Shown here in pieces: positions 1 through 12,847 of a DNA stretch of 64,000 bases. The stretch's first letter is position 1. Every line of letters starts with the position of its first letter. Location: positions 10,999,530 through 11,063,529 of the forward strand of contig OW388302.1 in NCBI GenBank assembly GCA_936450465.1, given 5' to 3'. The notes beneath the pieces were generated by a model. It was not told the origin of the DNA. It saw nothing but the letters and a program-made list of their open reading frames with translations, and searched no databases. The translations under genes and the position numbers were made by a program. The stretch is from Gibbula magus. Its lineage: Eukaryota; Mollusca; Gastropoda; Trochida; Trochidae.

Positions 1-2060
1 TATAACAACATAGTAACAAGTACAACTTGTAGATAACAGCTGATGCTTCCAGGGGCTATTTATCCATACAGAGTTTCACCCCTGGAGCTGAGATAGTCCT
101 ATTGCTGAGTCCAGAACTAACTGATGAACAAAGAATTATCTTGGTGTTATAAAGGCAAAGAAGGTTATGCTTGGTTGGTTAGCGATTTCATTGGTCGAGT
201 TTAAGTAAAACAGTTTGAACACCATGTAGACAGTTCATTGTTCTAATGGACTGACATGTCTGGATAGCTTGAAGATTAACGAAGTAATATCAATTAACAT
301 GCCTAAATGCATTATCGATCTTTATTTAGCCTAAGGGGTTTCTAAAACTAGTACTGTCAGTGTCAAGGATTGCAAAAGGGATCAACTATTATAGATGATG
401 AACCTGGTATGTCAAGATGTCTGTTCATAAATTGGGGATTAAAGAATTTACTGTTACTGTCACTTATCAGGAGATAATCAATTAAAGATTATGCCTTAGG
501 TAGTGTGGATATATGCTCATCAGTTGGAGATTGCCTTATGTTGTGTTTTCAGATGAATGTTTATTCCCTAAAACTAAAATAATGAAGTAATCTGTCTTTG
601 GATTAATATATATATATAATAGTATTGTGGAATTTGGTACATTTGATTCACATTCGCTAACTAGCGCTTTCAGCCATGTTGGCTTCTTCAGGTTAGTGTC
701 AGTTGTGATATATATATTATATTATATATATATGTATTGTGAAATGTATGTTGAGTATGTGATGTGAAATATTTGAATAATGAAATAATTTGTCTAATGA
801 ATTAACTAGTATATATCTGCTAATTTATCCTGGATAATATCTGTGAATTTGTAATAGATTTTTCTTATTCTATTTGCAAATATCATATAAAGTACAAGCT
901 AAATTCTACTGTCAATCTGAAAAGTAAACTCGTTTTTAAAAAGCGGTTATGAAATTGGTATGATGAGCTTACTTTAGTTTTCACATAAACATAACCTACC
1001 GGCAGCTGTGGTAAATGGGTTTGATGCGTTCCTCACCCCTCCATGACGAAGGCCAGCAACACAAACTGTGTCTATATTTAATCTCCCGTTGACACTCTTA
1101 TCATTACAGTAGTAAGACATTTAAGCATTTATATTATTTATTTAATAAATATTTAATTAAAGGTCTTAGCAATTTCTTTGTCGCAACAGGTAACAGTATT
1201 TTGTTGCACATTTTAAACTGATTTTGGCTGATAACTACACTATTATGACAACAAAATATTTTGTCTTTTGGTCAGGTTCAGTCACTGCAAACAAAAATTT
1301 GTATTACGTACGTTTCATAGCAATATATGATAATCTCATGTGATGACGTATGTTTAATCACTTGATATTTATGTCAATACCACATTATATATATATTGTC
1401 CATTGTTCTTTCTGTGAGAAGTAATTGAGATCAAAGCTGTAAAGCTGTCGCCCAAAAGAAATGCCTACCTCATTATCCTTAAAATGAAAGATGAACTAAT
1501 TTTTGAAATATAATTAATGGTGGTCTCAACGTTTTGCTGAAACAAAAATTAATATGAAAGTCCTTGAAATCGTGGAACAACTGTGATTCGAGTCAATAAA
1601 ATTCATGAAAACCACGCCTAATGAAGACCGCTATTTCCGGTTGATTCACTTGCGCACCCTACCCACATACATCTGTAGCACGTGAATGTATGAAAATCTG
1701 TTTCACATATTATTCTGATCAAGAACTGATTGAAAACTAAACGATTATGTTGTCTCATTTCAACAATCGCCATTCTTTTGTGACATGACAACTTCTGAAA
1801 TTTAAATATATTATGCAGAAATGGTGCTATAATATTGCTAAACTGTTCATTATAGTTTTTTTCGAAATCTGATAAGATATTTGGTAGGTGTTTCTTTGGT
1901 AGACAGTGTATCCCCTTTTGACATTGTAAATCATATCATCAAAAGTACAATATATGTAACAAATGTCATATGTCATTGTCAGTGTTTAAAAGTGACATTT
2001 CAAATAAACATAACCTACCAGTCAATTTGGTAAATTGGTTTGATGTGTTTCACAAACAAA
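1..2060. other. unassigned AT-rich sequence
   Basis: I see no supportable gene here. There are short AT dinucleotide tracts near 604-621 and 707-733. Two segments, about 985-1040 and 2005-2050, share a diverged sequence (both contain a CATAACCTACC core followed by a TTTGATG block), so part of this stretch is a local duplication about 1 kb apart. Confidence 0.5.
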
Positions 2061-2066
2061 ACATAC

Positions 2067-2186
2067 CTCTCCTGTTCCTCTTCCTTCTATAAACAGCAAG
2101 AATCCTTCTGTCAACAGTTCCACCAGCAACTCCAACCGGAATGTTATTGAGAAAGAAAATAAATGAAACAATATGGTTATTAAGTC
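2067..2186 (-). CDS. candidate internal exon, membrane-anchor-like
   Basis: This is a weak candidate exon of 120 nt. It is bounded on the minus strand by an AG acceptor (after CAAATTTAG) and a good donor (GAGAG followed by GTATGT). The open frame gives a hydrophobic stretch (HIVSFIFFLNNIPVGVAGG) followed by a very basic tail (YRRKRNRR), the usual layout of a transmembrane segment with cytoplasmic stop-transfer residues. No partner exon was found, and the hydrophobic part is short for a helix. It could equally be chance. Confidence 0.22.
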
Positions 2187-2935
2187 CTAAATTTGAGGAA
2201 CAAAATGGCGGTAGTTGTTTCAAATAACTTCGTATTTGACACATTTCCAATGACCAATATCCTGCTGCATGTTTGTCGTGTAAATAACCAGAGTTATAAC
2301 CAGTTAGGAGCAGGAAATATGAACATGTTTTTCAAAAGAGATTTTTCAAACTTCCTAGTAGAATATAAAGACCTATTTTGTCTGTTTCATAGAATAACTT
2401 TCCATTGATTCATAAATTGTATAGAGCAAGTTGAATATTTACTCTGTTGTGTTGTTGGGAGTTTTAAAGGGGCATTACCACGATTTTATGCAAATTTTAT
2501 TTTTTGCAAATTTACCATGTATAATGATAGTTTATGTCACTGATAAGTACTTCAGAGGGTAAATCAACTTATTACACAATCCGATCATCCGTAGTGGTAA
2601 TAATGGTGTTGTGAATAAAGAAAAAACTGCATGGCGGCCATTTTATTGTGAACATATTATTTCGAAAGACAAAAATGATTCCCATGGCATTATGGAACCA
2701 TGTACACTCATTTTCTAACTTGATTTTCCGAAGACAGGAGGGTGTTTAACTATTGGTGAAATTATTTTTTAAAATTTATTTCACCGAAAAAACGTGCTCC
2801 TGCCTCTTTAATAGATTAACCGAGACACATTGATTCTCCCACTTTAGCAGGGGAGGAATACATTAATATTATGCAGAATCGTGCACTTTGTGACCAGTTT
2901 TTGAAATTGTGCATGATGATAGGTATGGGTACAAG

Positions 2936-4072
2936 CACAGGGGCTTGTATTGTCGAAACTAACGATTACAACGAATATGAAGTCGACGATTCAGCCCCAT
3001 ATACTATAAAAAAGTTAAGTGATGTAACGGGGTCAACACCCCATGTCCGTTTGAAATTATATTTCAGAATGTTGTCATCATATTATCATTCAATGTTATA
3101 TACCACGGCAAAGCCAATACATTTGTCTTTAAAACAAGCCATCAAACGTAAAAATCGAACCGATAATAACAAGGATATGATTTTTCAAAGCCAAAAATAT
3201 TAGCACATTGCTCATGTGAGCCATTTGCCTAGCCCACCAAAATGATAAAATATTTGCTTGAAAAAATTATTATAAAATACTTTATAATATCCTGTCAGCT
3301 AATAGTGACCCAGTTACAAAGCCCATTATTTGGTGCATCAGATCGCGCAAGAATTATAACACGGGGTGCACTGTTATTGACGTACCAGGGATTTTAGATA
3401 ATCTCAAGTGTGTTTCGAAACATCGTTTGATAGTGAGACGTCCATATTGAATGACCTTGGCATTGGTCTATTTTTGGAAACGAAATGATGTCATAGGGCT
3501 ATTTGAGGCCGTATGACATCATTTCGTTTCCAAAAATAGACCAATGTCAAGGTCATTCAATATGGATGACTAGAGACAAACGATGTTTCGAAACACACTT
3601 GATATAGATGTAAAATCCCTGGTATGTCAAATACAGTGTCCCTCATGTTATAATTATTGCGCGATCTGATGCACCAAATACTGGGCTTTGTAACTGGGTC
3701 ACTATTAGCTGACAGGATATTATAAAGTATTTTATAATAATTTTTTCAAGCAAATAGTTTATCATTTTGGTGGGCTAGGTAAATGGCTCACATGAGCAAT
3801 GTGCTAATATTTTTGGCTTTGAAAAATCATATCCTTGTTATTATCGGTTCGATTTTTACGTTTGATGGCTTGTTTTAAAGACAAATGTATTGGCTTTGCC
3901 GTGGTATATAACATTGAATGATAATATGATGACAACATTCTGAAATATAACTCAAACGGACATGGGGTGTTGACCCCGTTACATCCCTTTACCTTTTTTT
4001 ATAGTATATGGGGCTGGATCGTCGACTTCATATTCGTTGTAATCGTTAGTTTCGACAATACAAGCCCCTGTT
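2936..4072. mobile_element. hAT-like palindromic (foldback) insertion
   Basis: This is a near-perfect 1.14 kb palindrome. Arm 2936-3495 is the reverse complement of 3512-4072, around a 16-bp centre. Its ends carry CAGGGGCTTG / CAAGCCCCTG, and an 8-bp direct repeat GGTACAAG flanks it (2928-2935 and 4073-4080). CAGGGGC-type ends with 8-bp target duplications are typical of hAT elements. The undisrupted counterpart in the other outer arm (around 7795-7805) reads straight across the insertion point, so this site acts as an empty-site control. No transposase is encoded; the open frame at 2871-3203 is not supported as a gene. Confidence 0.7.
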
Positions 4073-4986
4073 GGTACAAGGTTTTCAGAAACCATGGCAA
4101 ATAATGTTAGATCGCCCTCTGGTGGCCTGTTTGCACAAATCCAAGATGGCCGCCACAAAAAAACTGAATGGTATATGCAACTGTTTTTGTAAACTTTTCA
4201 AATGTGTCATGTTATATATCAAATGAAAGCTCTAATTACAGACTTTCTAAAAATGTATAATGTAATAGGGTTCAGCCCTTTCATATGTGTACTATTTTAA
4301 GAAAATGTTCCAAAATATATGAAAATCGTTATCGACATCCAAATCTTCATGTATGCTACAATTAGCATTGATATATATCTATTAAATCCATGAATTATTG
4401 TTTTTAAAACAATACATGTAACTTGTTATATTTTATTTGTTTTTAAATAAAATAAGAAGAATTCCTCAGAGGTCCTTAAGTTTGTAATTGACTGGCGTAT
4501 GTTGTCATATTCTGGGGCATTTTAGAGGGGAATATGGTCGAAACTTTCATTTTAATATTTCAGTGTATACGAATTACTAATTTAACACAAAATATATACA
4601 AAATTGCAAATTTGCGATAAATTGAAATTTTATTTCTTCAATATATATCCAGCAATCAGATAGTAATGTGCACCTAAACTGAAATGATTCAGTTATATGT
4701 CTTATAATAACGGATATACACTGATGGGCATGAACAAACTTTCCTTTATATTTTTTTCATCAACTTGACAAAAATAAAAAAGTATTTTTTATTTGGCTGG
4801 TATTATTAAGAGCACGGATTGTGTCTGGTGTACATTTACGACAAAACGCAACATCAGACAACTTCTTTGAGGTATTTTGCGAAAAGCTCGTAATTTAACA
4901 TTTTCGGGGGATGCACGTGCAGGAAGGGTATAAAAACAGTGGCAGACACAAGAAGGACACCTGCAGTACAAGGAAAACACAAAAGA

Positions 4987-5830
4987 ATGCCACAGTTGAC
5001 GACAGCAGAGAGAGAAAGGGCCATTCGAATGCTGTAATTCGGAGCTACAACTGGTCACATTGCAAGAACGTTCGTTCAGTTGCTCTGTTGTAACTGTCTG
5101 GAATATTCACCAATGCTTTCATCAAACAGGGCAGACCTCAAACAGACCACGGACAAGTAGACCCTGGATAATGACAGCGGGGAAAACCAGTACCTGAGGA
5201 CGTTGCATCTTAGGAACCGCTTCCTGACGATGACGTCATCAGCGGCAACGGCAATGGTCCACCCCATCAGTCAAAGGACAGTTGCTGGAAGACTCCTTGC
5301 CTATGGTTTCCATACTGGGGAACGGACTATCCTGTGCCACTTAATCACGACGTTGGCAGCTAAGTCAGTTGGCAGTTGAAAGTCGTTTTGCTATATCAAG
5401 AGCAGATAGAAGAGTGAGGATTTATAAACAGGGAGGTGAAAGAATGGCCAATTGCTGTCGGAGTGTGACCTTACAGCGAGGGAGTGTACATCGACCAGGT
5501 ACTGAGACCATTTGTCATACCATTTCTGCAACGGCAACAACATGGAGTCCTTTCCAACACAATAATGCTCCAACATATGTTGTGAGGATGGTTCATAAAC
5601 TCAACTACGTCAACGTCATGCCATGGCCAGCTCGATTTCCAGACCTCTTACCGATTGAACATTGGTGGGACCACAAAACCCTCCAATCAACCGACAGCAG
5701 ATGGCTCAAACTCTCATCTATGAATGGAGATGTGTCCCAGCTTACGTCATCAGACGCTTGCATGACTACTTGAGCCCGAAGACGCGTCTTTGCCGGTATC
5801 AATGACAGAGGTGGTCACACTCGGTATTAA
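4987..5830 (+). pseudogene. degenerate Tc1-like transposase
   Basis: Translation in shifting frames gives a recognisable Tc1/mariner transposase relic. It starts MPQLTTAERERAIRML, hits a stop, and continues with an FGATTGHIARTF helix-turn-helix-like piece. Next come LRNRFLT, SSAATA and ISQRTVAGRL (second DNA-binding part), then FQHNNAP, MPWPARFPDLLPIEHWWD (the DDE/D box region) and RGGHTRY just before the final stop. In active relatives the FQHDNAR motif carries a catalytic Asp; here it reads FQHNNAP, so that residue is lost. Several stops and frameshifts interrupt it. It lies inside the larger inverted-repeat element and is inferred to be inactive. Confidence 0.8.
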
Positions 5831-6162
5831 TGACTCAATTTGCTGCATTGTCAAGCCCCCAATATCGATATAATTTTCATGAAATCTACATTTTGACCCC
5901 ATGCTCATTTGTCCATATCGTATGATTACCGGTAATCAAATTGTTCAATTTTCGAATTTGTATTTCTTACAAATGATTTGTTTGAGTAATTAAATTTTTA
6001 AAACTCTCATTGACTTTGTAGTTTTTTATCTACCTAAATCTAAAGGGGAAGGTTGTTGTTAGTTCAAGATACACTGGTTAAAATACAAATATGAGTCAGC
6101 TATGTGTATGTTGTTAGTACTGATCATGTTGCCACAACATTGTTTGTGCGACCTCCTTCACG

Positions 6163-7023
6163 CTAAGTGGTCCACAGCGAACATCCAATTTGGAGTATCT
6201 GTGTGCATCCATGGCTGGTATCTGGTACATATGTTAGGGATTTACAACTGTCATTGACAAGACTGAGAAGGGCTTTTAGGTCTCGCAAAACTTGTTCTGT
6301 TCTGTTTGTTGTTGAGAGAATGCCTTTTTCATAATTCCTCAATGACCCACGGCACTTACTTACCTCCTCCTCCTCTGACTGTCCATAGAGACCCTTAGTT
6401 CCACTATCCCTCTTCAAGAATTTTATGCTATACTCTTGGCTCTGTTCAAGTGCCACGAGGGAGAACTTCTTGTCACTGTGACGCTGGGTGGAATTCTGGC
6501 AGGGAGGGCATGTCTTTCCAGAAGACAGGCATCCAACGTGAATAATCTGTGTGTCCAAAAGCAATGAAACATGGGGACAAGTCAGTCCAGGCATTTAGAG
6601 TTAGTGGCCTCGAACGAAGCAGTATATGGTTAGGAGGTAATCTTGAATTGTTCTCAAGTAGCAGGTCGTAGGAGCTCTCTCACAATCTCCCACATACCCC
6701 TTGATTCATGAGGCCCATAGCCACCTTGGGAATACTCATTATATGCTTGTACTTTGACTATATGAAGCCAGGCAATTGTCAACTGATATGCATACTGTGT
6801 ACGCTTGACATGTCTGCCACCAAGAAGAGATGTTGAAACCCAGGCGTGAAGTTCTCGTGAGGGAAAACATCCGCTCCCATCCAGATTCAGTCAATATCTC
6901 CCCCCACACTCTTGGGACGCCATCGCAATATGAGGAAATCCATAAGGCACACCCCTTTGGATTCACCAACTTCATCTGGGTACTTCCATTGACACTTCTT
7001 CTGCTGGATATAGATGGGGGCAA
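6163..7023 (-). pseudogene. frameshifted fragment of an uncharacterised invertebrate repeat-protein family
   Basis: On the minus strand three frames supply consecutive conserved blocks: WGEILTESGW, then RHVKRTQYAYQLTIAW with VQAYNEY, then DYSRWMPVFWKDMPSLPE, then KKFSLVALEQSQEYSIKFLK with GTKGLYG. From memory these match, in this order, the central part of a large multicopy family of uncharacterised proteins found across invertebrates and thought to be transposon-associated. The copy is broken by at least three frameshifts and stops and lacks both ends of the family protein. It sits between the arms of the long inverted-repeat element, so it may be that element's own coding remnant. No biochemical function can be stated. 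Confidence 0.62.
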
Positions 7024-7880
7024 TCTCCGACAATCACTGAAACCTGATCAGGGTTTAAAAAGTCAGTTGCCTCTTGGTTACAAGCGTGGCCATAGAAGAT
7101 GCCTTCTCATAGAAGATAGGGAAAATCCAAACTGTGGCTCTTGGTCTGACTTTGGAGATGACAAGTAAGAACAGTAATTTGGAAAGTATTATCTCATTTC
7201 AGAAGTTTGCAAGGAAGACCCTACCCTACAAACTCAGTACTCTTAAAACTGCAATTATCAAACAAATCATTTTCGTGAAGTAACCTTATTTCCATCGAAA
7301 TGTTGCATAAATCACCAAAATTAATTACGTCATATGTGTAACCTTGTTTTGGAGCCACGAGTGCACTTCCTGTTCTACTTGGAGGACGACATATGCCAGT
7401 CAATTATAAATTTAAGGACCTCATTTTCTCATTTTAGTTTTTAAAGAAATATATAACAACTCATAGTTTTAAAAACAATTAATCATTGATTTAATAAATG
7501 TAAATCAATGCTAATTGTAGCATAGATGAATATGTGGATGTCGATAACAATATTCATATATTTTGGAACATTTTCTTAAAATAGTACAATTATGAAAGGA
7601 GTCAACCCTATTAAACTATACATTTTTAAAAAACCTGTAATTAGAGCTTTCATTTGATATATAACATGACACATTTGAAAAGATTACAAAAACAGTTGCA
7701 TATACCATTCAGTTTTTTTGCGGTGGCCATCTTGGATTTGTGCAAACAGGCCACCAGAGGGCGATCTCACCTTGTTTGCGATGGTTTCTGAAAACCCTGT
7801 ACCCATACCTATCATCATGCAAAATTTCAAGAACTGGTCACAAAGTGCACAATTCTCTCAAATTGCCTCCACGCTACTTT

Positions 7881-9660
7881 GTGTGACGGTTTTAGGTTTG
7901 ACGGGTGGCAATTGTTCTTTTGCTGAAGACTCATGTTATTCTTAATTTAACATTTTTATTTCTCACAACTAATGTTGCTGCTAATCGTATCTTAATCAAG
8001 GTCAAGATAGTCAGTGTGTTAGTCAAAAACGGCTGAATGATCTCATTATAATTAAATTGCGTTTAAACTCATTTATTATTTATCATTAGGTAAACACTTT
8101 TATGACAATTAATCACAAGTTTGTCATTATAATAGTGTAAAAGAAACTGGCATATTTTCAGACAGTTATGTACAAATTGACCGTTTTCATTTGATATGTA
8201 ATTGAACAGATTAAGTCAAGTACTTTGGAGTATTTCTACTTGATGCTATCTCTTAAATGTGGCTATTTGTACTTTCAAAATTGATTGTACTTGTAACTGA
8301 TCATAATGCTATTTATCCTTGCATAATGTATGCCTATTGAATGAAGAAGTGCCCCATTTTCTAATGTAGTTGCCCTTCCCTTTTTTCAACCCCGGTGGAA
8401 ACACTAACGGTTGATACATGTCTAGGTGGTGTATCCCCTTTTCTATGTGATTGTGGGATATGATCATATTCCCGACCCCTTCTTGTGCAGTATTTATTGG
8501 AAGGGATTATTTTGGGAAGGTAACAATTTTAAATTATTATGATAATGGGTATTCCTGATTTCTTAATCTCTTTCTAGAGTAACATCTACTGTCAAGTTTC
8601 TGTGACCAACCTGCTTCTCGGCATCTCTGGAATGGTCTTCAACCGGGGCCCTAGAAAAATGTCAGAGACAGGTTTTGTTATATGCTTGATTCCTGCGAAT
8701 ACATCCGAAACGAAAAATAAAATACAACGAAATAGCAACCATATTTTACATGCCAAACATGTATTTGTCTACACATTAATCTTGATTTACGGTAACTAAA
8801 TTAGAAGCTATGTAAGTACTAGTTTATACCATAGTTTCAGAGTTGTATTGGGAATTACCAGGACATTTTGTCCTAGAGGCCACGTCCGAGGCTTTAACAT
8901 TGGCATTGAAATTTGTATTCTTCCGTAATAATCTTATTCATTGAAACATTTAGCTCATTGTTGATGTGTTTGTCATTGAAAGTTTTATTTAACCTTATCA
9001 AAAAGTGTCCGTGTATAAGATATAAGGACTATTTCACCCAATTATATCATTTACTTATATACCTTGCTTATATACCTTGCGACGATTTACGTTATTTTGC
9101 CCCTATTTTTGATTATTCAGACTTGAAACTTTGCATTTGGGCATCATCTACATATAATTCACATTTCACATCGCATGTACAGTTATTGTTATTATTGCAA
9201 ACATCATTACCTAATTAATTAATTATAAAAATAATTAAAACAAACCCCATGAACAGGGTACGTTTACAATGGTTTGCCTATAATAAATTAAATGGAATTG
9301 CTATCCACAACTAAAAAACATGAAAGTAAAAAAATGTTCCTACTTTTTTCATGCTTTTCTGGAATGGAATCATCAGGTAGTGGTTGAACAACATCTTCTG
9401 TAAAACCGTGTGATAGACAACTGAGTGATTTATTACATAATTTGTATTTCAAATTAAAATAAACTGATTACAAAAAACAAATATAGTTATCATATTCACG
9501 TATATACCGCAGTATTTGAATTACCGTTTGTAGTTGTTGTTTCTTTATTTCATTACCACAGAATTCATTCGAAAGGACATAAACAAATTAAAAGACATCA
9601 CCAAATTAGGGAACATCACCAAATTGAACCAAACGTTACATGCTGACAGTTATTTTTGTG
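7881..9660. other. no gene recognised
   Basis: This is AT-rich sequence with short open frames only (for example near 8602-8799 and 8913-9218). They show no family motif and no convincing splice pairing. I see no structured repeat here. Confidence 0.5.
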
Positions 9661-10602
9661 GAAAGGAATTAAACTGTGTATGAATAACTTTTAAGATGTT
9701 CAATGGCTTATTTTAAAATCAGAACCACCATGACAAGTTGTATGTCAAGATAAAGGCTACAATCTTCATTTCGATCCGAATGTTCATGGTTAAGGTACAA
9801 GGAAAATATACATAACCAAATCAAACATTCGAGCATTGAAACATTCAGTATCTCTCATTTTTGGCCACTGAGTCACAAAATCAACACTTTATAATCTATG
9901 TTTATTAAGAAGTATGTGCATCAAACTTCAGTCTTCAATTGCTTTCTCATCTGGAAAAGGCAATAGCTTTAGGTGGTGACACCTTTGGTTTTCATCAGGG
10001 GCATTTCACTCAGAAAAAATATATTATCATAATACATGAGGAGCATGGACACAAGATGTCAGTTCTCAAGATCCATTTGTTAGTGGGAAGGAATTAAACT
10101 GTGTATGAATAACTTTTAAGATGTTCAATGGCCAATTTTAAAACCACAACCACCATGACAAGTTTTGTGTCAGGATAAAGGCTACAATCTTCATTTCTAT
10201 TTGAATGTTCATGTTGAAGGTACAAGGAAAAGATACATAATCAAATCAAAACATTGAAACATTCGAGCATTGAAACATTCAGTATTTCTCATTTTTGGTC
10301 ACTGAGTCACATAATCAACACTTTATAATCTATGTTGATTAAGAAGTATGTGCATCAAACTTCAGTCTTCAATTGCTTACTCATCTGGAAAAGGCAATAG
10401 CTTTAGGTGGTGACCCCTTTGGTCCCCATCATTGGGCATTTCACTCAGCAAATACATAATCATAATACATGAGGAGCATTTCACTCAGCAAATATATAAT
10501 TATAATACACGAGGAGCATTTCACTCAGCAAATATATAATCATAATACATGAGGAGCATGGACACAAGATGTCAGTTCTCAAGAGCCATTTGTTAGTGGG
10601 AG
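9661..10602. repeat. tandem duplication of about 430 bp
   Basis: Copy 1 (9661-10086) and copy 2 (10087-10602) share the same order of landmarks: GGAATTAAACTGTGTATGAA, ACCACCATGACAAG, GAGCATTGAAACATTCAGTA, GGCAATAGCTTTAGGTGG and GGACACAAGATGTCAGTT. Copy 2 is longer because a 40-bp segment inside it has been triplicated. The two are moderately diverged, so the duplication is not very recent. Confidence 0.85.
10436..10555. repeat. 40-bp minisatellite, three units
   Basis: Three consecutive 40-bp units begin with GCATTTCACTCAGCAAATA and end with CATGAGGA or CACGAGGA. Copy 1 of the surrounding duplication has a single unit, so the expansion happened in copy 2 only. Confidence 0.85.
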
Positions 10603-12360
10603 GAAATAAAAACGCTGAACGTTTAACTACGAACTGTTGGATTGATGGTTCGACGGACGGAAATGGATGCTGAAAGATAACAATAAAGCTGTCCATATAA
10701 AGCATTATCTCTTGCCACAAGTGTATGGTTTCATGAGGCCAAGTTGACTGACACAATTATATGTGTATATAGGTGGATTAATACTGCTCAAACAGGAAAT
10801 TTGGATCATATTTAAAACAATTTGAATCCCTGCCATGATCATATTTGAGTGGGGAAAATAATCTCCAAAACCGCAATCAATATGACCGACATGAAACGTG
10901 AATGCTCGAAAGAACCCTTTACTGAAATTGTTCATGATAACAGATATAATCTAAACTTTGGACACTGAAATAAGTTTCATTTTCTGTATTATATTATGTT
11001 AATTTTGTTTGTTTTACAAAAGCATTACTGTTCATATTCATATACATTATTTTCGTTCAAATAGAAATGAGCTCAACAGTGAAAGATATAAAAGATATGA
11101 AAAACATGAAATAAAAAATTACTTCACCAGTGACAAGATGCATTATAGTTCTTGTTCATATACAGGTATTCACAATATGGCTTATGTATCGTTCAAGAGA
11201 GTAACACACATATAATATAGTCACAGTAAACACAGTGTCTACACTGCTTGATAAACGTTAGCTTTTATGTAAGAAATATGTTTTATTCTTGTGTCGAAAC
11301 TGCGGGATAACTTCAATTTTTACACATGAAATAATAGACTGCGTTGGAGGTCATCAACAACAATGGTGTTACCAAGTTGACTTTAACACATCAAAAGATA
11401 TATGTTTGATCCTTGAAACTAGGAACACAATTTCACAGTTTCATCTTTTATTTAACAATAAATGAACAGATCTTGGAATGCATTAGTTTTACAGAAAAAC
11501 GAGTCATGTGAAAATGACAAGCAATGAAATACTGGGATATATCAGTGAAATAAACTGTCAATCAAGCTACAGTGAAAATAACTTATAATTTCACTGTGAC
11601 CAGTGACTGCTAAATTACAACACTACTCAAAGGTTAAAGTTCAAGCGTTGACGTCATAAAACAATGGTCTGACCGAATTCTCTTATGACCTCACATTGTC
11701 ACAGACCCTTCCTAGCGGCCGCTCAACCGGAAAACGACCCTGTTCTCATCTCGTGAGTTAGAAAATTAACATTTTCAACGCCCGTAAAAATAGGAATCTG
11801 TCATCCACTGCGCCATTCGTGAAAATATAAACGTTCTACCTCACTCGATAAGATAAGCACATTATTAGTCAGGAAAAGACACATATCATCTTGTTATTAT
11901 GTGAAAAGAAATGACATAATTTATCGGTGAAATAAATTGTATATCAGTGAAGATAACTTATATTTTCACTGTGACAAGACACTGATACAATTTGACCAGA
12001 GTTCACCCATACCGAGGCACCAGAAGAGAACGGACCAGAAACGATTAACAAGCAGAACTATTTGGATTACTATATGTATTGGGAGTCAGCCTGTCTAACA
12101 CAATGCATGGCTTTAAAAGGGAGTTCGTTGCACAAATGATCAATTTGAAACAGACATAAAATTCTTGACGTTTGACGATTTTTCACAATGTTATAAAAGG
12201 AGAACAAACTTAATTACCTATAATAACCTTATCGCTGCCTTTAATGATTATTTCCAGAAAGAAAGCATCATAGTAGGATGCTATTGTTATTCATGAACAC
12301 ATACTTTTCTATAACAACAGAACGAGCAATATTGTGCTATCATTATCGCGTATATCTTAT
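10603..12360. other. no gene recognised
   Basis: This is non-coding AT-rich sequence. Minus-strand open frames near 10481-10935 have no recognisable motif or splice context. If the Glu-Pro-repeat gene continues past its donor at 12847, a downstream exon could lie here, but I could not identify one. Confidence 0.4.
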
Positions 12361-12364
12361 ATAA

Positions 12365-12660
12365 CGGGTTGAATGGGTGGGTCACCCGATGCTGGATAGA
12401 ACTAAGAGTTTAAAGGGTTTATTCCCTGCCCCACACTGAGACATGAGTTGAGAGACTTATGGTGTCACCCTGGGTAAGTGTGCCTCGGTTCACCAAGCAG
12501 CAAATGGGTACCTGGTGACGGTTGTGGAGGTGACCTTCTAGTGACAAATATGTCAGGTTGGGTTAGACCAGAGTAACAATACTCCTATAGCGCCTTGAGC
12601 AACCACTGAGTGGTTGGATATGTGCACTCTATAAATGGACATATTATTATTATTATTAGT
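12365..12660 (+). mobile_element. SINE-like element with ATT tail
   Basis: The stretch contains a B-box-like GGTTCACC piece, a core CAAATGGGTACCTGGTGACG, and a 3' part GCGCCTTGAGCAACC with ATATGTGCACTCTATAAATG followed by (ATT)n. The GCGC...CTATAAATG...ATTATTATT end is a widely shared LINE-derived SINE tail in aquatic invertebrates. It lies downstream of the Glu-Pro-repeat exon, possibly within the next intron. Confidence 0.6.
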
Positions 12661-12847
12661 TATTCAATCACATAGTTATTTAGGACTCGTTATATACCAG
12701 TTTGTCCATGATGGCTTACCTGCAAATCTGCTTATGAACGCAAACATTTCAGTATTCTAGTTGTATTTAGCTAACGATTCCATGATCAAGGTGACTTATC
12801 TGCAAACAATCAGTTTACAAAACGGATTCGTTCACAACAGATCTCAC

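Larger units (their letters stand above)
2838..7880. mobile_element. large composite element with long inverted repeats
   Basis: The segment is bounded by long diverged inverted repeats. The right arm (about 7386-7880) is the reverse complement of a left arm made of two pieces, about 2838-2935 and 4081-4516, which a later insertion has separated. Shared landmarks are the GTGCACTTTGTGACCAG block near each outer end, the CCAGAGGGCGATC / GATCGCCCTCTGG block, and the GCCAGTCAATT end at the inner boundary. The interior (4517-7385) holds a Tc1-like pseudogene and a degenerate protein-coding fragment. This could be a foldback-type transposon with arms near 0.5 kb. The outer limits are approximate because the ends have diverged. 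Confidence 0.6.

Noticed and set aside
2871..3203. 110-codon open frame
   Set aside because: It crosses the end of the outer arm and runs into one arm of the hAT-like palindrome; the other arm lacks a matching frame and there is no family motif.
6830..7168. Plus-strand frame of 112 codons
   Set aside because: Antisense to the conserved blocks of the repeat-protein relic; no motif of its own.
10481..10935. Two overlapping minus-strand frames
   Set aside because: One lies partly in the 40-bp minisatellite; neither shows motifs or phase-compatible splice sites with the Glu-Pro-repeat gene.
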